The position numbers were made by a program, and so were the translations under genes. From Hyphomonadaceae bacterium (GTDB taxonomy: Bacteria; Pseudomonadota; Alphaproteobacteria; Caulobacterales; Hyphomonadaceae), in NCBI GenBank assembly GCA_030696545.1, contig JAUYSA010000099.1:1-12966 (forward strand): a DNA stretch of 12,966 bases, in the 5' to 3' direction. Positions within the stretch are counted from its first letter, which is position 1. Every line of letters begins with the position of its first letter. Positions 1 through 5,599 of this stretch are shown piece after piece. The notes under the pieces were generated by a model, which searched no databases, was not told the DNA's origin, and was given only the letters and a program-made list of their open reading frames with translations.

Positions 1-371
1 CTCTGGCGCCTCCGCCCCGTCCTGGCGGCGGAGGCGAATCTCGTCGACATCATCGCCGCAGGCTTCCGTCTCTTCGAAGACGACGAAACACTGCGCATGA
101 TGGACGAGGACCCAGACTACTGCGCCATCGTCACCGCCGGCCTCGCCGACGCCCACGCCAAGCTCGATCTCCTGATCTATCTCCGAGCCTGCGAGATCAT
201 CGGCATCCGATCCCGAGCGCGAGACTTCAAGGCGAACCGCACAGCCAGCCGCTCAGGCCGCACGCCACAGGATTGTTGGACCAGCTTCCGCAGGCTCATT
301 CTCCGCTTCGAGGATTACGAGCGCCTCGCGCAGAAGCGCGCCGAGACCCTCAAGCGACACCACGCCCAATG
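1..371 (+). CDS. Hypothetical protein, 3' part (5' end outside window)
   Basis: Reading frame 1 is open from the first base and shows coding character up to about 360: third positions are mostly C or G, and the product is a helical, Asp/Glu- and Leu/Ala-rich sequence containing LVDIIAAGFRLFEDDETL and FEDYERLAQKRAETLKRHHA. I do not recognise the family and see no signal peptide or membrane segment. There is no stop at the end of this coding-like part. The frame runs straight into the palindromic element at 372-512 and then antisense through coq9 until a TAG/TGA-type stop at 1423-1425. The listed end is therefore where coding character fades and the repeat begins, not a stop codon. Met codons at 97 and 100 are internal, because equally good coding sequence lies upstream of them. 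Annotation pipelines may call it shorter, or leave it out because of the coq9 overlap. Confidence 0.5.
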
Positions 372-512
372 CCCCCTCCGTCTTGCGGCTACGCCGCAAG
401 CCACCTCCCCCAGTCATCGACAGGTGGAGGCAAAGCACCGTGGTCTTGCCTCCCTCACTTCGAAGAAGTGGGGGAGGTGGATCGGCGCGTCTTCGCGCCG
501 AGACGGAGGGGG
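372..512. repeat. Nested palindromic (REP/MITE-like) intergenic element
   Basis: The element is built from nested inverted repeats. Outer arms at 372-383 (CCCCCTCCGTCT) and 501-512 are perfect complements. Inside them lie a hairpin at 382-400 (CTTGCGGC/GCCGCAAG, 3-nt loop), a 12-bp stem pairing 401-412 (CCACCTCCCCCA) with 469-480, an 8-bp hairpin within that stem pairing 426-433 with 446-453, and a last hairpin at 483-500 (CGGCGCG, 4-nt loop). As RNA or extruded DNA it would form a multibranched cruciform. Only one copy lies in this window. I call it a repeat because closely similar CCCCCTCCG...CGGAGGGGG elements are, from general knowledge, dispersed in many alphaproteobacterial genomes. It carries no ORF and no recognisable target-site duplication. 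Confidence 0.7.
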
Positions 513-549
513 CTCACACGCGCAACCTCGCGGACCTCCCACAAACCCG

Positions 550-577
550 ACTGCCTATTGCCCACTGCCCATTGCCT
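550..577. repeat. Tandem heptamer array (AYTGCCY)4
   Basis: Four consecutive 7-bp units, ACTGCCT, ATTGCCC, ACTGCCC and ATTGCCT, follow one another without gaps and all fit AYTGCCY. A related partial array, reading CTGCCTACTGCCC on the minus strand, lies near 1285-1297, so the motif occurs on both sides of coq9. It is non-coding and lies just beyond the coq9 stop. The function is unknown. Confidence 0.65.
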
Positions 578-596
578 CGAAAGCCGAGCTTTCGAG
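576..596 (-). terminator. Hairpin downstream of coq9, possible terminator
   Basis: A perfect 9-bp inverted repeat (CTCGAAAGC/GCTTTCGAG, loop CGA) lies 22 bases beyond the coq9 stop on the minus strand and abuts the heptamer array. No T-tract follows in either direction, so it is at best a weak intrinsic terminator or an RNA 3'-end stabiliser. Confidence 0.4.
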
Positions 597-617
597 AACG
601 CGCCCGCTTGCGCGGCG

Positions 618-1253
618 CTACTTCCGCTGCCCGAACAGATCCATCGGATCAGGCATCTTCGCGAAAGCGTCCTTCACCTGGCCCTTCAGCTTCTCGAACT
701 GCATCACATTCTCGATGCGCCGATCAAGAAACTCGTCCACCTGCGCCTCGTCATCCGTACCGATCCACGCCGCCAGCGTGGACCCCAGAACGCCCGAAAG
801 GACTGTCCGCTTGGTGTACCAGTTGAAGTCCGTCGACTTGTCGCCCAGAGCGGTCCAGATCGCGTCCGCCGCTGCCCACAGCCCCTTGGGCCCTGTCAGC
901 AGATTGGCCGGCGTTCCCGCCGCCCGCTTCACCGCCGCCTTGTGCGGATCAAGCGCGGCCAGCCAGGCCTTCACCCCTGCCCGCACCCGCGCGCGCACTT
1001 TGAGGCCCGGAATGTCGTCGGCCTTCAGCCGCTCTCCCGCCGCCTTGGCCGCCCGCGCGCCAAAAGCATCCAGCAGGTCACTCACGCCGTGGGGGGTGGC
1101 CAGCAGGACCTGGCCCTCGCTCAGTCCGGCGGCTTTCGCCGCCCGGTCCATCCCGGCCATCGTCCAGCCGGTTTCCGGGGCAATTTCCAGCATTGCGTCG
1201 AGCAGGCGCTCGCGAAACTGGTCGCTGGGGGCGGTTTCTGGCGCTTTTGTCAT
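618..1253 (-). CDS. coq9: COQ9 family ubiquinone biosynthesis protein
   Basis: The 211-residue product matches the COQ9 family, whose members bind lipid and support the COQ7-type hydroxylation step of ubiquinone synthesis at the membrane. The family signature is clear in the C-terminal half: STDFNWYTKRTVL, then AAWIGTDDEAQVDEFLDRRIENVMQFEKLKG. The N-terminal half resembles the TetR-like fold of the family (LLDAMLEIAPETGWT...RAAKAAGLS). I start it at the ATG ending at 1253 (MTKAPETAPSD), which has a GGAG about 12 bases upstream. An in-frame ATG at 1337 would add 28 residues of unconserved, low-quality sequence that runs through the likely promoter. It is divergent from rpsU. No other ubiquinone gene is visible here, so any functional coupling is with genes elsewhere. 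Confidence 0.9.
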   Translation of the reverse strand: MTKAPETAPSDQFRERLLDAMLEIAPETGWTMAGMDRAAKAAGLSEGQVLLATPHGVSDLLDAFGARAAKAAGERLKADDIPGLKVRARVRAGVKAWLAALDPHKAAVKRAAGTPANLLTGPKGLWAAADAIWTALGDKSTDFNWYTKRTVLSGVLGSTLAAWIGTDDEAQVDEFLDRRIENVMQFEKLKGQVKDAFAKMPDPMDLFGQRK

Positions 1254-1308
1254 GGTCGCATTCTGCTCCAAATCCGGGTCGGAGGGCAGTAGGCAGGCCC
1301 GATTTCGT

Positions 1309-1337
1309 ATGTTATCGGAGCCGCGCTTACCCGTCAT
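1309..1337 (-). promoter_or_regulatory. Candidate coq9 promoter
   Basis: On the minus strand ATGACG (1337-1332) and TAACAT (1314-1309) are separated by 17 bases, which fits a sigma-70-type promoter about 50 bases ahead of the preferred coq9 start. Both hexamers are imperfect, so this is tentative. If correct, it rules out the longer coq9 start at 1337. Confidence 0.3.
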
Positions 1338-1355
1338 GGGTGAGAAAAATCACCC
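1338..1355. other. Small hairpin in the coq9-rpsU intergenic region
   Basis: GGGTGA (1338-1343) and TCACCC (1350-1355) form a 6-bp inverted repeat around an A-run loop. It lies immediately upstream of the candidate coq9 -35 box and may be a protein-binding palindrome. Its role is unknown. Confidence 0.3.
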
Positions 1356-1468
1356 GCCGAACGGGCCAGCGTATCCCCTCAAGGGAGCGTTTGCTGTCGT
1401 TTCGGCGTTTTTGACGTTCCACTGACTACCCCCGGCAGCCGGTTCGGGAAACCGATGGAGAGTTTCAA

Positions 1469-1687
1469 ATAGTTCAGATCGTGGTCCGCGATAACAACGT
1501 CGATCAGGCGTTGAAAGCGCTGAAAAAGAAGATGCAACGCGAAGGCGTCTTCCGGGAAATGAAGGCCCGCACCGCCTTCGAGAAGCCGTCCGAGGCCAAG
1601 GCTCGCCGGAAGGCTGAAGCAGTCCGCCGCGCGCGGAAACTGGCTCGCAAACGCGCCCAGCGTGAAGGCCTCCTGCCTAAGACCTAG
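1469..1687 (+). CDS. rpsU: 30S ribosomal protein S21 (apparent ATA start)
   Basis: S21 is a small basic protein of the 30S subunit that helps base-pairing between mRNA and 16S rRNA during initiation. The sequence VRDNNVDQALKALKKKMQREGVFREMK...FEKPSEAKARRKAEAVRRARKLARKRAQREGLL is a full match to the alphaproteobacterial family. Family members usually begin M-V-Q-I/V-x-V-R-D-N-N. Here the in-frame codons before GTG 1481 read ATA GTT CAG ATC GTG GTC, so the conserved start falls exactly on ATA at 1469. A GGAG at 1457-1460 is 8 bases from ATA, which is ideal, but 20 bases from GTG 1481. No ATG, GTG or TTG occurs in frame upstream through at least 1436. The product from ATA would be 72 residues; from GTG 1481 it would lack the conserved V-Q-I. 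A sequencing error in the start codon is the main alternative. A clean TTGACG hexamer at 1411-1416 could be the -35 element, without a convincing -10. Confidence 0.93.
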   Translation: MVQIVVRDNNVDQALKALKKKMQREGVFREMKARTAFEKPSEAKARRKAEAVRRARKLARKRAQREGLLPKT

Positions 1688-1719
1688 ATCCGGGTTTTAG
1701 CACTACCGGCAAAGAATTC

Positions 1720-1748
1720 GGGCCGAAGGCGTCATCCGCCTTCGGCCC
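1720..1748. terminator. Hairpin between convergent rpsU and sigma-54 regulator
   Basis: A perfect 12-bp inverted repeat (GGGCCGAAGGCG, 1720-1731, and its complement at 1737-1748) with a 5-nt loop lies 32 bases after rpsU and 25 bases after the convergent regulator gene. The following sequence is only modestly T-rich on either strand. It most likely serves as a shared bidirectional terminator. Confidence 0.65.
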
Positions 1749-1773
1749 GCTTGCGTTTGCAATGGCTGTTCTA

Positions 1774-3219
1774 TCAGCCGACTTCGTCCAGCTCATCGCC
1801 ATCGCGGACCTTGAGGTCGTACTCGCGGACCTTGCGATAAAGCGTCGAACGGCCAATGCCGAGACGGCGCGCGACTTCGGACATGTGACCCGAATAATGG
1901 TCGATCGCGAACTGGATCAGGTCGCGCTCGATGGCTTCCAGCGTGCGCAGTTCGCCGGTCGGATCGGTGATCAGCACGGGCTGGTCGACCGCATCATTGG
2001 CAGGCTGCAGCGCGGATTGGCTCACCGAAGGCGACGTTCCGACCAGGCCCGAGATCTGCGGGAAGTCTTCCGGCTTCAGCGTGCCGCCATCCGACAGCAC
2101 GACGGCGCGGAACACAGCGTTCTCAAGCTGGCGGACGTTGCCCGGCCAGTCATAGGTCATCAGCATCGCCAGCGTTTCGGCGGATACGCCCGGTACAGCC
2201 TTGCCCTCTTCCGCGTTGAAGCGGCGAACGAAGTGCTCGACCATCGCGGGCAGGTCTTCGCGGCGCTCTTTCAGCGAGGGGATCTCGATGGGGAACACGT
2301 TGAGACGGTAATAAAGATCCTCACGGAAACGGCCCTCTTTCACCTGTGTGGCGAGGTCGCGGTTCGTGGCCGAGATGATCCGAACGTCGATCTTGGTGGG
2401 ACGGCGCGAGCCGACGGCATCGACTTCGCCTTCCTGAAGCACGCGCAGCAGCTTCACCTGCATATCAAGCGGAAGTTCGCCGACTTCATCGAGGAACAGC
2501 GTGCCGCCATCGGCTTCGACGAACTTGCCGAGCTTCTTCTCATGCGCGCCCGTGAACGAGCCCTTCTCGTGGCCAAACAGGATCGACTCGACCAGGTTTT
2601 CCGGAATGGCGCCGCAGTTGACCGAGATGAACGGCTTGCCCGAGCGCTCGGATGCGCCCTGGATGCAGCGGGCAATCACTTCCTTGCCGACGCCGGATTC
2701 TCCGAGGATCAGGATCGGGATCGAAGACGCCGCAGCCCGTTGGCCGAGACGAACGACGCTGCGCATCGTCGGCGCGCCGGCGATCATGTCTTCAAAGCCC
2801 ATCTTGCCTTCGCTCTTCTTGGAGAGGCGTTTCACCTCACCGCGCAGATCCGACAGCTTGAGCGCGTTGCGAATGGAGATGCCGATACGTTCGGGGCTCG
2901 CCGGTTTCACGAAGAAGTCGACGGCGCCAGCGCGCATGGCTGAGACAACCGTGTCGATGCCGCCCGTGGCGGTGAGCACGATGACCGGAAGATCGGGGCG
3001 GCGCTCCATGAGACGCTCGAGCGTGTCCATGCCCGAAAGGCCCGGCATCACGAGATCAAGGAGGACGACATCAACGCCGTTCTTGGCGTCGGACGCTTCT
3101 TCAAGCGCCTTCTCGCCGTTCTCGACGACCCGCGCGCGGAAGCCCTGCTTCTCGGCGGCGGCCTGCATCAGACGACGTTGGGTAGGATCGTCATCAACGA
3201 CGAGTACGGTCTTAGCCAT
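1774..3219 (-). CDS. Sigma-54-dependent response regulator (NtrC family, TacA-like)
   Basis: This 481-residue regulator has the complete NtrC layout. Residues 1-120 are a receiver domain with the acidic pocket D9-D11, phospho-acceptor D55, T83 and K105. Residues about 145-385 are the AAA+ activator domain, with Walker A GESGVGKE (173-180), the sigma-54-contacting loop GSFTGA (220-225, a common variant of GAFTGA), Walker B GGTLFLDEV (239-247) and WPGNVRQLEN. A Fis-type helix-turn-helix is at about 446-467. It should be phosphorylated by a histidine kinase or phosphotransferase and drive open-complex formation by sigma-54 polymerase. Overall it resembles Caulobacter TacA, which controls stalk and polarity genes, but that assignment is from memory and I leave the symbol blank. 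No cognate kinase is adjacent. The start ATG is set by the receiver domain; its ribosome binding site is weak (GGTG). A hairpin lies at 3241-3262 in the leader. Confidence 0.93.
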   Translation of the reverse strand: MAKTVLVVDDDPTQRRLMQAAAEKQGFRARVVENGEKALEEASDAKNGVDVVLLDLVMPGLSGMDTLERLMERRPDLPVIVLTATGGIDTVVSAMRAGAVDFFVKPASPERIGISIRNALKLSDLRGEVKRLSKKSEGKMGFEDMIAGAPTMRSVVRLGQRAAASSIPILILGESGVGKEVIARCIQGASERSGKPFISVNCGAIPENLVESILFGHEKGSFTGAHEKKLGKFVEADGGTLFLDEVGELPLDMQVKLLRVLQEGEVDAVGSRRPTKIDVRIISATNRDLATQVKEGRFREDLYYRLNVFPIEIPSLKERREDLPAMVEHFVRRFNAEEGKAVPGVSAETLAMLMTYDWPGNVRQLENAVFRAVVLSDGGTLKPEDFPQISGLVGTSPSVSQSALQPANDAVDQPVLITDPTGELRTLEAIERDLIQFAIDHYSGHMSEVARRLGIGRSTLYRKVREYDLKVRDGDELDEVG

Positions 3220-3240
3220 ATCACCACACCATCAAATGCC

Positions 3241-3262
3241 GGGAGGCTCTTGGCGGCCTCCC
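3241..3262 (-). other. Leader hairpin upstream of the sigma-54 regulator
   Basis: GGGAGGC (3241-3247) and GCCTCCC (3256-3262) form a 7-bp stem with an 8-nt loop, ending 21 bases before the regulator's ATG. In the transcript it would sit just upstream of a weak ribosome binding site. There is no T-tract, so a terminator role is unlikely. Confidence 0.4.
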
Positions 3263-3299
3263 TGTTCGCATCAAACTGGCACGAAGGGCTGAAAGTCGG

Positions 3300-3328
3300 T
3301 TTAATCGGGTCTCGCGAATTTCACGCAA
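3300..3328 (-). promoter_or_regulatory. Candidate promoter of the sigma-54 regulator
   Basis: On the minus strand TTGCGT (3328-3323) and ATTAAA (3305-3300) are 17 bases apart, about 80 bases upstream of the regulator ATG. The spacing is ideal but the -10 is weak. Only one TTAA half-site is present, so a full CtrA site (TTAA-N7-TTAA) is not seen. Confidence 0.3.
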
Positions 3329-3485
3329 CGTCCCGCTTTCGAAGCTTTTTGGCTCAATCTGGCGCGGAAAACGCCTCCTGCGGGCGTTAATCAGCGCCTG
3401 TTCGGTAAACGCCGTCCGGCGCGCCGCCTGCTTCCTGAATGCCCAGCCCAGACCACAAACACGGGGCGTTCGAGGAAGATCCCCA

Positions 3486-3926
3486 ATGTCGTGGCGGCGC
3501 ATATCCGGAGCTTGTCTGATCCTGACCGGCGCAAGTGCGGCGGCGGGGATGATCATCGTCGGCTTCGCGATCCTCGCCCGCTATCTCAAACTTCCCGACG
3601 CAGCCGACACGCTGGGCGGCGCGTCTTCGATGGCCATGCCGGTGTTCCTGACCGTCGGATCGATGCTGCTGACCGGGCGCTTGATCTTTGGCCGATGGAG
3701 CGAGCATACGCCGACGATCAATGCCGTCGCCTTCGGCATTCGCACGGCGGGCACATTCGTGGCGATGGCGCTGGGCGGCGTCCTGCTCATTATGCTGGCG
3801 ACGGGTGTCGAGGCGGAGGACTCAACCATTGCGGTTGTCCTGGCCGCTGGCGCTGCAATCGGACTGGGACTCGTCGCAGTGAGCATACACATGCGGCGCG
3901 ACGAAGAACCCGGCTATTCCGGCTGA
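3486..3926 (+). CDS. Hypothetical four-helix inner-membrane protein
   Basis: The 146-residue product is almost entirely hydrophobic, with four likely transmembrane helices: about 8-31 (ISGACLILTGASAAAGMIIVGFAIL), 48-66 (SSMAMPVFLTVGSMLLTG), 84-106 (GTFVAMALGGVLLIMLATG) and 115-134 (TIAVVLAAGAAIGLGLVAVSI), with a short charged tail. I do not recognise the family. The start is supported by GAGGAAG about 9 bases upstream. It stands alone on the plus strand and is divergent from the sigma-54 regulator. Its stop overlaps the end of the convergent methyltransferase gene by 13 bases. No catalytic or metal-binding motif is visible. Confidence 0.75.
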   Translation: MSWRRISGACLILTGASAAAGMIIVGFAILARYLKLPDAADTLGGASSMAMPVFLTVGSMLLTGRLIFGRWSEHTPTINAVAFGIRTAGTFVAMALGGVLLIMLATGVEAEDSTIAVVLAAGAAIGLGLVAVSIHMRRDEEPGYSG

Positions 3927-4411
3927 GGCGGACCGCCAGAGGCGACCGGCCGCGCGGGCCAGCTACCCATCGACAGCGTGCGATCATACATGACCAGCGC
4001 GCCTGCCAGCGCAACATTGATGCAGAAGCGAGTCGGGATCTTCACGATATGCGAACAGCGTGCCTGCATCGCCGGCGAAAGGTCCCTCGCCTCCCCGCCC
4101 ATCACATAGGCGGCCTGAAGCGGATGGCGGAAGGTAGGAAGTTCGATCGCATCATCGGTCAGTTCGATGCCGACGAGCTGACAACCGCGCGGCAGCCGCA
4201 TGTCATCGATCGTGTCCCACAGATACCACGGCACATGCAGGTCTGACTTTGCAGTATCCGCATGGTGCAGGACACGAATCTTGGGCGCCGCCGAAACCGA
4301 GAACGTGAACGCCGCCCCGAACGCATGCGCCGTGCGCTGCAAGGCGCCGAGATTCATCGGCTTCGACAGCGATTCCACGCCGATCCCGAAATATCCGCGG
4401 ACGGTTTTCAT
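3914..4411 (-). CDS. SpoU/TrmH-family RNA methyltransferase
   Basis: This 165-residue protein belongs to the SPOUT (trefoil-knot) methyltransferases that 2'-O-methylate tRNA or rRNA using S-adenosylmethionine. Motif 1 is NLGALQRTAHAFGA (20-33), with the conserved N20 and R26. Motif 2 is YVMGGEARDLS (102-112), in place of the usual GNExxG. Motif 3 is IPTRFCINVALAGALVMYD (125-143), in place of IPMxGxxxSLNVSVA, and keeps the Asn-Val core. The knot region is therefore recognisable but diverged, and I cannot name the target nucleotide. The start MKTVRGYFGIGVE fits the family N-terminus, although no clear Shine-Dalgarno precedes it. It is the last gene of the minus-strand group and is separated from the hydrolase operon by a terminator hairpin, so it probably has its own promoter. 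Its stop overlaps the convergent membrane-protein gene. Confidence 0.85.
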   Translation of the reverse strand: MKTVRGYFGIGVESLSKPMNLGALQRTAHAFGAAFTFSVSAAPKIRVLHHADTAKSDLHVPWYLWDTIDDMRLPRGCQLVGIELTDDAIELPTFRHPLQAAYVMGGEARDLSPAMQARCSHIVKIPTRFCINVALAGALVMYDRTLSMGSWPARPVASGGPPQPE

Positions 4412-4431
4412 GCAGCGACGGTGAAGGACAA

Positions 4432-4454
4432 CGGACGTTGGATGTCAACGTCCG
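4432..4454 (-). terminator. Terminator hairpin after the epoxide hydrolase operon
   Basis: CGGACGTTG (4432-4440) and CAACGTCCG (4446-4454) form a perfect 9-bp stem with a 5-nt loop, 13 bases beyond the stop of the second hydrolase. On the minus strand it is followed by TTGTCCTT, a poor T-tract. It probably ends the hydrolase operon and separates it from the methyltransferase gene. Confidence 0.6.
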
Positions 4455-4467
4455 AACGCGCCTTCTC

Positions 4468-5559
4468 CTATTTCACGCCCTTCAGGAAGTTGAGAATGAA
4501 GCCGTTCGTTTCCTGAGGCTTCTCCTGCTGGATCCAGTGACCCGCGCCGGGAACGAGGGTCACGTCACGCAGATCGTCGGCGACGCCCTTGGACATGCTG
4601 GCGCGCAGGCCATCCGCCTTGGCGCCGCGGATGACCACATCGTCCTTGCCCGCAAGGAAGGCGACAGGGATCTTGATACGTGCGCCGGTGAGTTCGGGCG
4701 TGATCTCCCAGTTGCGATTGAAGTTACGATAGTAATTCACCCCGCCACGGAAGCCGGCGCGCTTGAACTCATCTGCAAAGTAATCAAGCTCCTGCTCAGT
4801 GAGCCAGGATGGCAGCGTGCGCGGCTTGCCGAGGCGCGGAATCCAGCCGCCGGCAGAGCGCTTCGGATCGGTTATCGTGGGCGGATCACGCGGCGTGTCC
4901 GACGAAGCGTAAAGGCGCGACAGGAGACCGCGCGGATCAGCGTCATACTCGGCCTCCGCGACGCCCGGTTCCTGATGATAAAGAATGTAGTAAAAATTCT
5001 CGCCATAGGCCCGCTTCATGGCGTCGATCGGTGGCGTCGCGCCTCGGCCGCTGTTTGGAACGCTCATCGCGATCATGGCCTTGAAGCGCTCGGGATGGAG
5101 CAGCACGCTGTTCCACGTAACGATCGAACCCCAGTCGTGGCCGATGATGATCGCCTTGTCTGCGCCGTAGGCATCGAGCAGGCCAACCATATCGTCGGCG
5201 AGATGCTTGATGTCGTACGCGTCAACATTGGCCGGTTTGTCCGAGCCGCCATAGCCGCGCATGTCAGGCGCGATCACGTGATAACCGGCGGCGGCGATGG
5301 CGGGGATCTGATGGCGCCAGGAATACCAGCTTTCGGGCCAGCCGTGGACGAGGACCACGAGCGGCCGCTTCTCCCCTTCCTTCTGGCCGGCTTCAGCGAC
5401 GCGCAGCTTGATGCCGTTGGTCTCGACCATTCGGAAGTTGATGCCCGGGACGGAGCTGGGCGTGGTCGCGCCGCCGGACTGCGTGGCGCACGCCGCGAAA
5501 ACGAGCGCCGCGGTAGCTAGAATGCCGGCCGCGAAGCGCCGTGTGATGGATTGCAGCAT
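4468..5559 (-). CDS. Epoxide-hydrolase-like alpha/beta hydrolase, lipoprotein (second of tandem pair)
   Basis: The 363-residue enzyme has the soluble epoxide hydrolase pattern: oxyanion HGWP at 72-75, nucleophile D142 in GHDWG, the cap segment YGENFYYILYHQEPGVAEAEYDADP, acid D306/D307 in GKDD and base H341 in GAGHW. The expected reaction is epoxide opening to a diol through an aspartyl ester; the substrate is unknown. Residues 1-24 are an export signal with TRR and a Cys at 24 (VFAAC), suggesting lipid modification and periplasmic or outer-membrane anchoring, which is unusual for this normally cytosolic family. It is 40 bases downstream of a close paralogue of exactly the same length. Its ribosome binding site (AAGGGG) lies in the loop of a hairpin whose stem reaches the start codon, suggesting translation coupled to the upstream gene. 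Other alpha/beta hydrolase activities, such as dehalogenase or esterase, cannot be excluded. Confidence 0.88.
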   Translation of the reverse strand: MLQSITRRFAAGILATAALVFAACATQSGGATTPSSVPGINFRMVETNGIKLRVAEAGQKEGEKRPLVVLVHGWPESWYSWRHQIPAIAAAGYHVIAPDMRGYGGSDKPANVDAYDIKHLADDMVGLLDAYGADKAIIIGHDWGSIVTWNSVLLHPERFKAMIAMSVPNSGRGATPPIDAMKRAYGENFYYILYHQEPGVAEAEYDADPRGLLSRLYASSDTPRDPPTITDPKRSAGGWIPRLGKPRTLPSWLTEQELDYFADEFKRAGFRGGVNYYRNFNRNWEITPELTGARIKIPVAFLAGKDDVVIRGAKADGLRASMSKGVADDLRDVTLVPGAGHWIQQEKPQETNGFILNFLKGVK

Positions 5560-5584
5560 TGGGCGTCCCCCTTGAGACGCCCAA
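5559..5584 (-). promoter_or_regulatory. Hairpin with ribosome binding site in its loop
   Basis: In minus-strand RNA the sequence is UUGGGCGUC, loop UCAAGGGG, then GACGCCCAA, whose final A is the first base of the AUG start codon. This is a perfect 9-bp stem with an 8-nt loop, and the only Shine-Dalgarno of the downstream hydrolase (AAGGGG) is in the loop. The upstream gene's stop is 16 bases before the hairpin, so a terminating ribosome could open it. No U-tract follows, which argues against a terminator. Confidence 0.6.
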
Positions 5585-5599
5585 CGTGCAGCAAGCGCA

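Noticed and set aside
1254..1337. Longer coq9 start at ATG 1337
   Set aside because: The added 28 residues are not like the family and cover the candidate promoter; ATG 1253 has its own GGAG.
253..1425. Long plus-strand frames across the palindromic element and coq9
   Set aside because: They are antisense to a well-supported coq9 and exist because of high GC content. Only the first part of frame 1 looks coding.
1481..1483. GTG as the start of rpsU
   Set aside because: It is 20 bases from the only Shine-Dalgarno and would remove the conserved V-Q-I before V-V-R-D-N-N.
1762..2943. 393-codon plus-strand frame opposite the sigma-54 regulator
   Set aside because: It is the antisense shadow of a clear NtrC-family gene; its product resembles no known domain.
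3277..3292. Sigma-54 promoter (TGGCACG...)
   Set aside because: The -24 half matches, but the GC of the -12 element is two bases too close and TTGC is absent.
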